Positions 1-5,342 of a stretch of 5,342 bases of DNA are shown here, piece by piece. Position numbers and translations under genes: made by a program. The notes below the pieces were generated by a model. That model searched no databases, was not told where the DNA came from, and worked only from the letters and a program-made list of their open reading frames with translations. Position 1 is the stretch's first letter; each line of letters opens with the position of its first letter. The stretch covers positions 1 through 5,342 of the forward strand of contig PMJT01000150.1 in NCBI GenBank assembly GCA_003158495.1. The letters are read 5' to 3'. This DNA comes from Chloroflexota bacterium (GTDB taxonomy: Bacteria > Chloroflexota > Limnocylindria > Limnocylindrales > CSP1-4).

Positions 1-147
1 GCTGGTCGGCAGTCGCGACGCCACGTGAGGCTCGAGGCTCCGGCAGCCGTCCCGCCGGTAGGCGTCACTTGCGTCTTGCCGGGCCGATGAGCTGGGCGCC
101 GCCGGCGGTGGTCGCCTCCGCTTGCTAACCGTCTAGGAGATGGCCAC
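1..147. other. Leader region upstream of fabF, no gene recognised
   Basis: No frame on either strand gives a recognisable protein here. In particular there is no acyl carrier protein C-terminus, although acpP often precedes fabF. One plus-strand frame reads eight codons from base 2 to a TGA at 26-28, which could be the tail of an upstream gene but cannot be supported. The stretch holds a tandem duplication of GAGGCTC (27-33 and 34-40) and a 10-base GC palindrome at 99-108; both are plausible by chance in such GC-rich DNA. The fabF promoter must lie here or further upstream, but no convincing -35/-10 pair stands out. Confidence 0.5.
135..140 (+). promoter_or_regulatory. Ribosome binding site of fabF
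   Basis: AGGAGA lies seven bases before the GTG at 148, which is ideal Shine-Dalgarno spacing. It decides the start: the ATG at 140-142 overlaps this site and is out of frame with the gene. Confidence 0.8.
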
Positions 148-1413
148 GTGCCCACAAAGGATCCTGCCCGTCGCGCAGTCGTAACTGGCCTCGGGGCCGT
201 CACCCCGATCGGCAATACCGCCAAGGCCTACTGGGACAACCTCCTTCTGGGCGTCTCGGGAGTTGGCGCGATAACGCAATTCGATCCCTCGGGGCTGGAC
301 GTCAAGATCGATGCCGAAGTCCGTGGCTTCGACCCCGCCGTGGCCATGGATCGCAAGATGGCGCGGCGGATGAGCCGCTTCATCCACCTCGCCGTCGCTG
401 CGGCCACCGAAGCCGTCGTGGACTCCGGTATCGACTTCGCCGCTTACGACCAGGACCAGCGCGATCGCGTCGCGGTATGCATGAACACCGGCGGCGGCGG
501 CATGGACCAGGTGATCACGGGGACTGCGGTCCTCGCGGAAAAGGGACCCGGCCAGGTTTCTCCGTTCGCCATTCCGGCGCTCTCCGGTTCCATGGCGGCC
601 TGTCAGATCTCGATGAAATACGGCATTACCGGCCCCGTCCTGACGCAGGTTGCGGCCTGCGCCAGCAGCGTCATCGCCTTCATCGACGGCATGCGCATGA
701 TCCGGAGCGGCGAAGTGGACATCGCCCTCGTCGGGGGCACCGAAGGCGCACTCCTCCCAATCGCATTCGCCGCCTTGAGCAACATGGGCGCCCTCTCCCA
801 CCGAAACGACGACCCCACGCATGCCTCCCGGCCATTCGACCGCGAACGCGACGGTTTCGTCTTCGGCGAAGGCGCGGCAGTCATCGTCCTCGAGTCGGCC
901 GAGCATGCCATGGCCCGCGGCGCGAACATCCTGTGCGAAGTCATCGGCGGCGGCATCACCGCGGACGCGTTCCATATCAGCGCCCCGGAGCCCACCGGTC
1001 GCGGCGCATCGGCCGCGATGACCAAGGCGATGCGAGACGCCGCCATCGCCCCGGACGAAGTGGACTACATCGTCGCCCACGGCACGTCTACGCCGCTCAA
1101 CGACGTCACGGAAACCCGGGCGATCAAGACGAGCTTCGGCGCTCACGCCTACAAGGTCGCGATCAGCTCCCCCAAGTCGATGGTCGGCCATCTCCTCGGC
1201 GCGGCCGGCGCTGTGAGCGGCCTGGCCGCGATCGGCGCCATCCGCGAGGGCGTCATGCCGCCTACTGCGAACCTGACCAACCCGGACCCGGAGTGCGACC
1301 TGGACTACATCCCGAACGTCAAGCGAGCGAAGAAGGTCGACACGGCCATCATCAACGGCTTCGGCTTCGGCGGCCAGAACGCAGTCGCGGTCTTCCGCCG
1401 CTTCGAGGCGTAG
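148..1413 (+). CDS. fabF: Beta-ketoacyl-[acyl-carrier-protein] synthase II (FabF, KAS II)
   Basis: This cytosolic condensing enzyme of type II fatty acid synthesis joins malonyl-ACP to a growing acyl-ACP, releasing CO2 and lengthening the chain by two carbons. The 421 residues match the usual FabF length of about 410-420. The thiolase-fold N-terminal half starts with AVVTGLGAVTPIG (10-22). The acyl-accepting Cys171 sits in AACASS. The second half carries His311 in VAHGTSTPLND, Lys343 and His348 in SPKSMVGHLLGAAG, and the glycine-rich gating loop GFGFGGQN (404-411). Together these give the Cys-His-His triad of KAS I/II rather than the Cys-His-Asn of FabH. The segment ITADAFHISAPEP (270-282) is also FabF-like. 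The start is GTG, fixed by a good ribosome binding site. The gene appears intact. Whether it acts in general synthesis or in a specialised lipid pathway cannot be told from the window, since no other fab gene is present. Confidence 0.96.
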   Translation: MPTKDPARRAVVTGLGAVTPIGNTAKAYWDNLLLGVSGVGAITQFDPSGLDVKIDAEVRGFDPAVAMDRKMARRMSRFIHLAVAAATEAVVDSGIDFAAYDQDQRDRVAVCMNTGGGGMDQVITGTAVLAEKGPGQVSPFAIPALSGSMAACQISMKYGITGPVLTQVAACASSVIAFIDGMRMIRSGEVDIALVGGTEGALLPIAFAALSNMGALSHRNDDPTHASRPFDRERDGFVFGEGAAVIVLESAEHAMARGANILCEVIGGGITADAFHISAPEPTGRGASAAMTKAMRDAAIAPDEVDYIVAHGTSTPLNDVTETRAIKTSFGAHAYKVAISSPKSMVGHLLGAAGAVSGLAAIGAIREGVMPPTANLTNPDPECDLDYIPNVKRAKKVDTAIINGFGFGGQNAVAVFRRFEA

Positions 1414-1456
1414 CCAAAACTACCCGTCAGTCGCGAGTCGCGGGCCGCGCATGTAA

Positions 1457-1491
1457 GCCGGGCGCAACTGGACCCGGCCGAACCGCCCGGC
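1457..1491 (+). terminator. Possible hairpin after fabF
   Basis: GCCGGGCG (1457-1464) pairs perfectly with CGCCCGGC (1484-1491) around a 19-base loop, in the 94-base gap between fabF and the next gene. There is no T-rich tract after it, so it is not a classical intrinsic terminator. It could weaken read-through or fold in the leader of the downstream gene. Eight-base GC pairings arise easily by chance in such DNA. Confidence 0.25.
1475..1486 (+). repeat. 12-base direct repeat flanking the membrane protein gene
   Basis: CGGCCGAACCGC occurs here and again at 2018-2029, immediately after the stop codon of the membrane protein gene. A third copy with one mismatch lies at 2050-2061, overlapping the end of copA. 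The copies are exact as read. A biological role is doubtful, because a few 12-base repeats are expected by chance in 5 kb of GC-rich sequence. Confidence 0.3.
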
Positions 1492-1495
1492 AGTG

Positions 1496-1501
1496 TAGGA
1501 T
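1496..1501 (+). promoter_or_regulatory. Ribosome binding site or -10 element before the 1508 gene
   Basis: TAGGAT can be read in two ways. AGGA (1497-1500) lies seven bases before the GTG at 1508, the same spacing as the fabF site, so it can serve as a Shine-Dalgarno. The hexamer also fits the TANNNT -10 consensus and lies six bases before the start codon, which would give a leaderless transcript. No clear -35 box is seen. Either reading supports GTG 1508 as the start. Confidence 0.5.
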
Positions 1502-1507
1502 CGCTCC

Positions 1508-2017
1508 GTGGTACCTCGTCGATTCCTGCTACCATGGCTTAGACGCGGCCTGGAGGCCGGCGTCATTTGCGGGCTGCTCGCCGCCGGTACGCTGGTCGCC
1601 TTTCAACTCAGCCGGCCCGCACCGCGCCTGACGCTTCCGAACGGCATCGACACGTCCCTGATCCTGACGCCGGCGATGGTTGCCCTCGGCATCCTTGCCG
1701 TGAGCTACCCGACGTTCCTTGCGGCCACCAGAAGGGAAGCGGTCTACGGCGTCATCGCCGCGCTCTTCGTCGCCGCCGATGGGTTCCTGCTGGTTTCGCT
1801 GGTTGCTCGCGACGCAGTCATGGTTCACCCGCTCGGCCGGAGCCTGCCGCTGGGCCTGATTGCGCTGGCACTGGCGGTGCCGGTGGCAGTTGCGGCCACT
1901 CTGATCGGCCAGCTCACTTCGCCTCTCGGCTTCGGCCGCTCGACGGGATTGAGGTCCACCCTGGGCGGAGCAGCGCTCGGCCTGATCGCGGTGTTGATCG
2001 CGGCCTACACGATCTAG
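1508..2017 (+). CDS. Small multi-pass membrane protein, function unknown
   Basis: I do not recognise a family. The 169-residue product is almost entirely hydrophobic, with five likely transmembrane helices at about 15-34, 50-72, 77-100, 113-134 and 149-168. Arg4, Arg5, Arg12 and Arg13 before helix 1, and TRRE (74-77) before helix 3, suggest a cytoplasmic N-terminus and an outside C-terminus. There is no cleavable signal peptide, no cysteine pair, no histidine cluster and no charged residue run that would point to a catalytic or metal site. The GTG start is supported by AGGA seven bases upstream. The gene follows fabF on the same strand after 94 bases, so co-transcription is possible but not shown, and it converges with copA. 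The long hydrophobic frame with regularly spaced helices makes it a real gene rather than a shadow; the opposite-strand frame here is rich in Arg, Gln and Gly and looks non-coding. Confidence 0.75.
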   Translation: MVPRRFLLPWLRRGLEAGVICGLLAAGTLVAFQLSRPAPRLTLPNGIDTSLILTPAMVALGILAVSYPTFLAATRREAVYGVIAALFVAADGFLLVSLVARDAVMVHPLGRSLPLGLIALALAVPVAVAATLIGQLTSPLGFGRSTGLRSTLGGAALGLIAVLIAAYTI

Positions 2018-2031
2018 CGGCCGAACCGCAG

Positions 2032-2050
2032 GGCCGCGCGCCACGCGGCC
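2032..2050. terminator. GC-rich hairpin in the convergent gap
   Basis: GGCCGCG (2032-2038) and CGCGGCC (2044-2050) form a perfect seven-pair stem with a five-base loop. It sits inside the 43-base gap between the stop of the membrane protein gene and the stop of copA. The position suits a shared two-way terminator. Neither side has a T tract, so termination would be weak or Rho-assisted. Confidence 0.4.
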
Positions 2051-2060
2051 GGCCGAACCC

Positions 2061-4397
2061 CTAGCCCAGCGCGGCCGCGGCCGGCGCCGCGTATGTGGCC
2101 TGAGTCGCGCGACCGGCCAGCGAGAAGCGGCGCAATCGCAGCGAGTTGGAGACGACGCTGACGGACGACATGGCCATCGCCCCGGCGGCAAGAGCGGGGT
2201 TCAGCGTGATGCCGAAGAACGGGAAGAGCGCGCCCATCGCGACCGGGATCAGGACGACGTTGTAGCCGAAAGCCCAGATCAGATTCTGGCGGATTACGCG
2301 CCGGGTCTGGCGGGAGAGGCGGATCGCGGTCGACACGGCGCGAGGGTCGCCGCCGACCAGCGTCACGTCGGATGCCTCCATGGCCACGTCCGCGCCCGTC
2401 CCGATGGCGATGCCGACGTCCGCACGCGCAAGCGCCGGGGCGTCGTTGATGCCGTCGCCGACCATCGCCACTCGCAGGCCGCGGGCCTGGATGGCGGCGA
2501 TCGCGTCGGCCTTGCCGGCGGGCAGGACCTCGGCCAGGACGTGGTCCGCGGGAATGCCTACGGCCGCGGCCACCGAACGGGCCACGCGCGCCGAGTCGCC
2601 GCTCACGAGCCAGACCTCAATCCCTGCGTCCCGGAGCTCGCGGACCGCGCCGGCCGATTCGGGCTTGATTGCGTCCACGGTGGGCAGCGCTCCGGCGGCG
2701 CGGCCGTCCACGGCGAGGTATGTGACCGCGGAAGTTGATGCTTCGGCGGCCGCGGCCCCGAGCGGGGCCAGGTCCACGCCGCTCGCCTCGAGGAACGCGG
2801 CGGTCCCGACGACCGCGTCACGACCCTCGACACGGCCCCTGACTCCGCGGCCGGACACGGCCTCGAAGGCTTCCACCGCGCACCGTCCGAGCCCGGCCGC
2901 GTCGGCGCGGGCCAGGATCGCGGCGGCAAGCGGATGCTCGCTCCCCCGCTCCACCGACGCCGCGATGTCCAGCACTTCGTCCGCGGTGAAGCCTGGCGCC
3001 GCGGTGATCTCGCCGAGTGTCGGCTTGCCGCGGGTCAGCGTCCCGGTCTTGTCGAAGACGACGGCACCGATCCCGGCCACGAGCTCAAGCGCCTCGCCGC
3101 CACGGATCAGGATGCCGGCCTCGGCTCCTTTGCCGGTTCCCACCATGATCGCCGTCGGCGTCGCCAGCCCCATCGCGCACGGGCAGGAGATGACAACGAC
3201 CGTGATGAAGGCCACGAGCGCGTGGGTAACCTTGGGGTCCGGTCCTAAGATGAACCACAGGCCGAAGGTGAGCGCGCCGATGCCGAGCACCACCGGCACG
3301 AAGATGCCGCCGATTCGGTCTGCAAGCCGCTGGATCGGTGCCTTGGAACCCTGGGCCCGCCGCACCAGTTCGACGATGTGGGCCAGCGCGGTATCGCGGC
3401 CAACTCTCGTCGCCCGGAAGAGCATCGTCCCTTGGCCGTTCATCGTGGCCCCGATGACCTGGTCGCCGGGCCCCTTTTCGACCGGCACCGGCTCGCCGGT
3501 CAGCATCGATTCGTCGACATCGGACTGCCCTTCGACGACGCGGCCGTCTACCGGCAGCCGTTCGCCCGGCCGGACGCGGACGAGGTCGCCGACGCGAACC
3601 TCTTCGAGCGGGACGTCGATCTCGCGACCACCGCGCACGATCCGCGCCGAGGTGGCCTGGAGGCCGAGCAATTCCTTGATGGCACCGACCGTCCGCGACT
3701 TGGCCCGCGCCTCGAGCCAGCGCCCCATCAGGACCAGACCGACGATCGCCGTCGAGCTGTCGAAGTAGGTCTGGGGTTCGATGCCGGCCGATCGGAAGAT
3801 CTCCGGCGCGAAGGTGACCAGCACGCTGTAGGCCCACGCGGCGCTCGTGCCGACGACGACGAGCGTGTCCATGCCCGTGGAGAAGTGGATGGCCGATCGC
3901 CAGGCGGCCCTGTAGAAGCGGCGCCCGGCCCAGAACTGGACGAACGTGGCGGGGCCGATCAGGACCCAGGCCAGCTGCTCCATCGTCAGCGGCAGGTTCG
4001 GCGCATACATCAGGCCCATGGCGGCCGCCGCGATGACGAGTGCAATCGCGGCCGTCAGACCCAGCGACCGCTGCTCGCGGGCACGCTCCGCCGCCTCGGC
4101 GTCGGCCTCGTCGACGAGGCTTGCGCGGCTGCCGTCCGCCGGCTGCGGTACGTGGCGGATATCGTAGCCCGCGGCTTCGATGGCGCGCGCCAGTTCGTCG
4201 TAGCCGGCGACTTCCGGCAGATATCGAACCGTGGCCACTTCGGTGGCGAGGTTGACGTTGGCCTCGGCGACGCCCGGCGTCTTGCGCAGGAAGCGCTCGA
4301 TCCGGTTGACGCACGAGGCGCAGGTCATGCCATCTATCGGCAGCTGGATCTCGGCCGAAAGGTCCGGGGAAGTGGGGGCGACGTCGATGGTCTGCAT
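2061..4397 (-). CDS. copA: Copper-exporting P-type ATPase (P1B-1, CopA)
   Basis: This inner-membrane pump uses ATP to export Cu(I) from the cytoplasm. The 778 residues start at the ATG whose first base is 4397. One N-terminal metal-binding domain (about 16-82) has GMTCASC with Cys26 and Cys29. Likely helices 1-4 lie at about 111-130, 141-159, 178-197 and 209-228. The actuator domain has TGEP (300-303). Transport motif CPC (405-407) lies in helix 6. The phosphorylated Asp449 is in DKTGT, the nucleotide-domain HP motif is at 488-489, and the hinge GDGIND at 647-652. Tyr712-Asn713 in helix 7 and MxxSS (741-745) in helix 8, together with CPC, are the Cu(I)-specific signature, which argues against Zn/Cd or Co pumps. 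The frame stays open for 48 codons upstream to 4541, but those codons overlap the divergent methyltransferase gene and encode an Arg/Gly-rich stretch outside the family. The promoter and operator also lie directly before 4397. No chaperone copZ or regulator gene is adjacent in the window. Confidence 0.96.
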   Translation of the reverse strand: MQTIDVAPTSPDLSAEIQLPIDGMTCASCVNRIERFLRKTPGVAEANVNLATEVATVRYLPEVAGYDELARAIEAAGYDIRHVPQPADGSRASLVDEADAEAAERAREQRSLGLTAAIALVIAAAAMGLMYAPNLPLTMEQLAWVLIGPATFVQFWAGRRFYRAAWRSAIHFSTGMDTLVVVGTSAAWAYSVLVTFAPEIFRSAGIEPQTYFDSSTAIVGLVLMGRWLEARAKSRTVGAIKELLGLQATSARIVRGGREIDVPLEEVRVGDLVRVRPGERLPVDGRVVEGQSDVDESMLTGEPVPVEKGPGDQVIGATMNGQGTMLFRATRVGRDTALAHIVELVRRAQGSKAPIQRLADRIGGIFVPVVLGIGALTFGLWFILGPDPKVTHALVAFITVVVISCPCAMGLATPTAIMVGTGKGAEAGILIRGGEALELVAGIGAVVFDKTGTLTRGKPTLGEITAAPGFTADEVLDIAASVERGSEHPLAAAILARADAAGLGRCAVEAFEAVSGRGVRGRVEGRDAVVGTAAFLEASGVDLAPLGAAAAEASTSAVTYLAVDGRAAGALPTVDAIKPESAGAVRELRDAGIEVWLVSGDSARVARSVAAAVGIPADHVLAEVLPAGKADAIAAIQARGLRVAMVGDGINDAPALARADVGIAIGTGADVAMEASDVTLVGGDPRAVSTAIRLSRQTRRVIRQNLIWAFGYNVVLIPVAMGALFPFFGITLNPALAAGAMAMSSVSVVSNSLRLRRFSLAGRATQATYAAPAAAALG

Positions 4398-4415
4398 ATA
4401 CTCCCGGGGAGTATA
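4397..4415. promoter_or_regulatory. Probable copper-repressor operator (CsoR-like dyad)
   Basis: TATACTCCCGGGGAGTATA is a perfect inverted repeat with nine-base arms around a single central base. It overlaps the copA -10 hexamer and reaches the A of the copA start codon. CsoR-family operators in other bacteria are AT-flanked, G/C-tract dyads of the general form ATAC-CCC...GGG-GTAT, and this site resembles them. Its position over the -10 fits a repressor released by Cu(I). It does not fit a MerR/CueR activator, whose dyad lies inside a 19-20 base spacer. The identity of the regulator is inferred; its gene is not in the window. Confidence 0.7.
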
Positions 4416-4439
4416 CCTCGGCGGCCACTCTACCGGCAA
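4410..4439 (-). promoter_or_regulatory. Predicted copA promoter
   Basis: Reading the minus strand, TTGCCG (4439-4434) and TATACT (4415-4410) match the sigma-70 -35 and -10 boxes at four and five of six positions, with an 18-base spacer. Transcription would begin about seven bases past the -10, leaving only a few bases before the start codon at 4397, so the mRNA would be nearly leaderless. GGGAG (4405-4401) lies three bases before the ATG, unusually close for a Shine-Dalgarno. The -10 hexamer is inside the inverted repeat, so repressor binding would block polymerase directly. Confidence 0.6.
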
Positions 4440-4484
4440 TGGCGCCCGGTTTCGCTCGCGTCGCCGGTACGTCACACTAGCGCA

Positions 4485-5048
4485 ATGACCCCCATCGCGG
4501 CCGCCTTCACCACCTGCCCGGCACTCTGGGGCGTGCTTCACATGGCCGCGACTGACCGCGGCATCGTGGCTGTCGGCCTGGCCGAGGAAACGCCGACGTT
4601 CGTCGACGGGCTGGCCCGGCGGCTACACGGCACCGTGCTCCCCGCCGAAGACGCGGAGGTGCCCGCGAAGTGGCGCGCACTGCTGGACGAGGCGACGGGT
4701 CAGATAGCCGAGTACTTCACCGGCGAGCGCCACTCCTTCGAGTTGCGGATCGACCTGCGCGTCTCCGAGTGGGATCGGCTCGTGCTGACGGGGGCGGCTC
4801 GGCTGGCCTTCGGCGAGACCGCGAGCTACGGGCAGCTGGCTCGATACGTCGGCCGGCCGGGGGCGGCACAGGCCGTCGGCGGGGCGATGGGCCGCAACCC
4901 CGTCCCGATCCTGATCCCCTGCCACCGCATCGTCGGCGCGAACGGCGCCCTCGGCGGTTACGGCGGCTCGACCTGGGCCGACCGCCAGACCGGGCTGGCT
5001 ATCAAGCGCACGCTGCTAGCCATCGAGGGGTCAACCGTCCGCGGCTAG
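4485..5048 (+). CDS. ogt: Methylated-DNA--[protein]-cysteine S-methyltransferase (O6-alkylguanine-DNA alkyltransferase)
   Basis: This suicide repair protein moves the alkyl group from O6-alkylguanine in DNA to its own cysteine. It has 187 residues, typical of the single-chain form. The N-terminal half (1-90) is poorly conserved, as in the family. The active-site domain (about 92-183) has GETASYGQLA (110-119) with the helix-turn-helix Tyr115, AVGGAMGRNP (130-139) with Asn138, and PILIPCHRIV with the acceptor Cys146 and His147. Glu181 in AIEG matches the conserved pocket glutamate. Two oddities are visible. The DNA-flipping Arg finger (AARAVGGAM in the human protein) is Gln129 here (AAQAVGGAM, codon CAG), and about eight extra residues (162-169) lie between the GYGG loop and the last helix. 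Retained Cys146 argues against an alkyltransferase-like (ATL) protein. The start is the first ATG that leaves the full domain; no Shine-Dalgarno precedes it, so a leaderless or weakly initiated mRNA is likely. It is divergent from copA across 87 bases. Confidence 0.92.
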   Translation: MTPIAAAFTTCPALWGVLHMAATDRGIVAVGLAEETPTFVDGLARRLHGTVLPAEDAEVPAKWRALLDEATGQIAEYFTGERHSFELRIDLRVSEWDRLVLTGAARLAFGETASYGQLARYVGRPGAAQAVGGAMGRNPVPILIPCHRIVGANGALGGYGGSTWADRQTGLAIKRTLLAIEGSTVRG

Positions 5049-5067
5049 AACTCCAAGCGGTCGGAAG

Positions 5068-5342
5068 CTACCGAGCGCGGCTCTCCAGCTCCATCTGTTC
5101 CAGAGCCACTACGATCGCCAGGGCCGTCGGCACGTCGAAACCGGGAGCGACCTGGATGCCGTAGCAGTCGCGGATCGCCAGCAGCCGGCGCGACGCGAAG
5201 ATCACGTCCGAGCCGCCGCGGGTCACGTGGAACTCGCGGTCGATCCAGTCCCCGGTCACCGCGAGGTTCTCGCCGTCCGCCATCGAGATCGTGAAATGGT
5301 CGCCCATGATGTTGAGCATCGCCTTCTGGATCGTCGCGACGA
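5068..5342 (-). CDS. LURP-one-related (YxjI-like) protein, N-terminus cut by window edge
   Basis: Only the last 90 residues are in the window; the frame is open to the right edge and reads ...VATIQKAMLNIMGDHFTI before continuing. The pattern is that of the LURP-one-related/YxjI family, which has a Tubby-C-like beta-barrel closed by a C-terminal hydrophobic helix. The visible parts are a hydrophobic strand ending in GDHFTI, the GDWIDREFHV strand pair, a following strand ending in RRLLAIRDCYGIQVAPG, and the final helix PTALAIVVALEQM. Bacterial members are usually about 160 residues, so roughly 70 are missing. Their biochemical role is not established; related eukaryotic Tubby-like folds bind membrane phosphoinositides or act as scramblases, which should not be carried over. 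The gene converges with the methyltransferase gene, with only 19 bases between the stop codons and no clear terminator. The internal Met at 5319 is probably not the start, because the family pattern already runs through it. Confidence 0.72.
   Translation of the reverse strand, partial: VATIQKAMLNIMGDHFTISMADGENLAVTGDWIDREFHVTRGGSDVIFASRRLLAIRDCYGIQVAPGFDVPTALAIVVALEQMELESRAR

Noticed and set aside
99..108. GC palindrome CCGCCGGCGG before fabF
   Set aside because: Short, pure G/C and without matching copies; expected by chance at this composition.
133..1191. Long minus-strand open frame of 352 codons opposite fabF
   Set aside because: It is rich in Arg, Gly, Asp and His with no recognisable domain, while the opposite strand encodes a full FabF with all catalytic residues. 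Long antisense frames are usual in GC-rich coding DNA.
477..1631. Plus-strand frame of 384 codons overlapping fabF and running into the next gene
   Set aside because: Arg/His/Pro-rich frame-shifted translation of fabF; no domain and no ribosome binding site.
2380..3768. Long plus-strand open frames opposite copA, including the frame that runs from 3378 into the methyltransferase
   Set aside because: Low-complexity Ser/Thr/Ala/Arg translation of the copA antisense strand. Only the part from 4485 on is a real protein.
4397..4439. MerR/CueR-type activator site for copA
   Set aside because: The -35/-10 spacer is 18 bases and the dyad is over the -10, not centred in a 19-20 base spacer.
4398..4541. 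48-codon N-terminal extension of copA
   Set aside because: It would overlap the divergent methyltransferase gene, encodes residues not seen in CopA, and lies upstream of the predicted promoter.
1..5342. A new defence, mobile or biosynthetic system
   Set aside because: All confident genes are housekeeping or stress genes in a mixed-strand arrangement. There are no transposase, integrase, nuclease, toxin-antitoxin, CRISPR or retroelement signatures on either strand, and no RNA gene was recognised.

Overview
The window is GC-rich bacterial chromosome, densely packed, with four complete genes and one cut by the right edge. Two of the four starts are GTG, two have purine-rich ribosome binding sites, and one lacks a Shine-Dalgarno. 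Composition and gene style suggest a high-GC free-living bacterium such as a Chloroflexota or actinobacterial lineage. This is an impression from composition and protein flavour, not a proven placement. There are no insertion sequences, phage genes, CRISPR arrays, tRNAs or rRNAs.

Layout, left to right: a 147-base leader with no convincing gene; fabF (+, 148-1413), the elongating beta-ketoacyl-ACP synthase of fatty acid synthesis; a 94-base gap with a possible hairpin; a small five-helix membrane protein of unknown function (+, 1508-2017); a 43-base convergent gap with a GC-rich hairpin; copA (-, 4397-2061), a Cu(I)-exporting P1B ATPase with one N-terminal metal-binding domain; an 87-base divergent gap holding the copA promoter and a perfect dyad; a methylated-DNA--protein-cysteine methyltransferase gene (+, 4485-5048); and, convergent with it, the C-terminal part of a LURP-one-related (YxjI-like) protein (-, 5342-5068, continuing beyond the window).

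The genes do not form one pathway: lipid synthesis, copper efflux and alkylation repair sit side by side as independent housekeeping or stress units. The clearest regulatory signal is at copA. A 19-base perfect inverted repeat covers the -10 hexamer and reaches the first base of the start codon, the arrangement expected for a copper-responsive repressor of CsoR type. The most unusual protein features are in the methyltransferase. It keeps the catalytic Cys and the PCHR motif, but has Gln where the DNA-flipping Arg finger normally sits, plus about eight extra residues in the loop near the alkylguanine pocket. I see no evidence of a new multi-gene system in this window.
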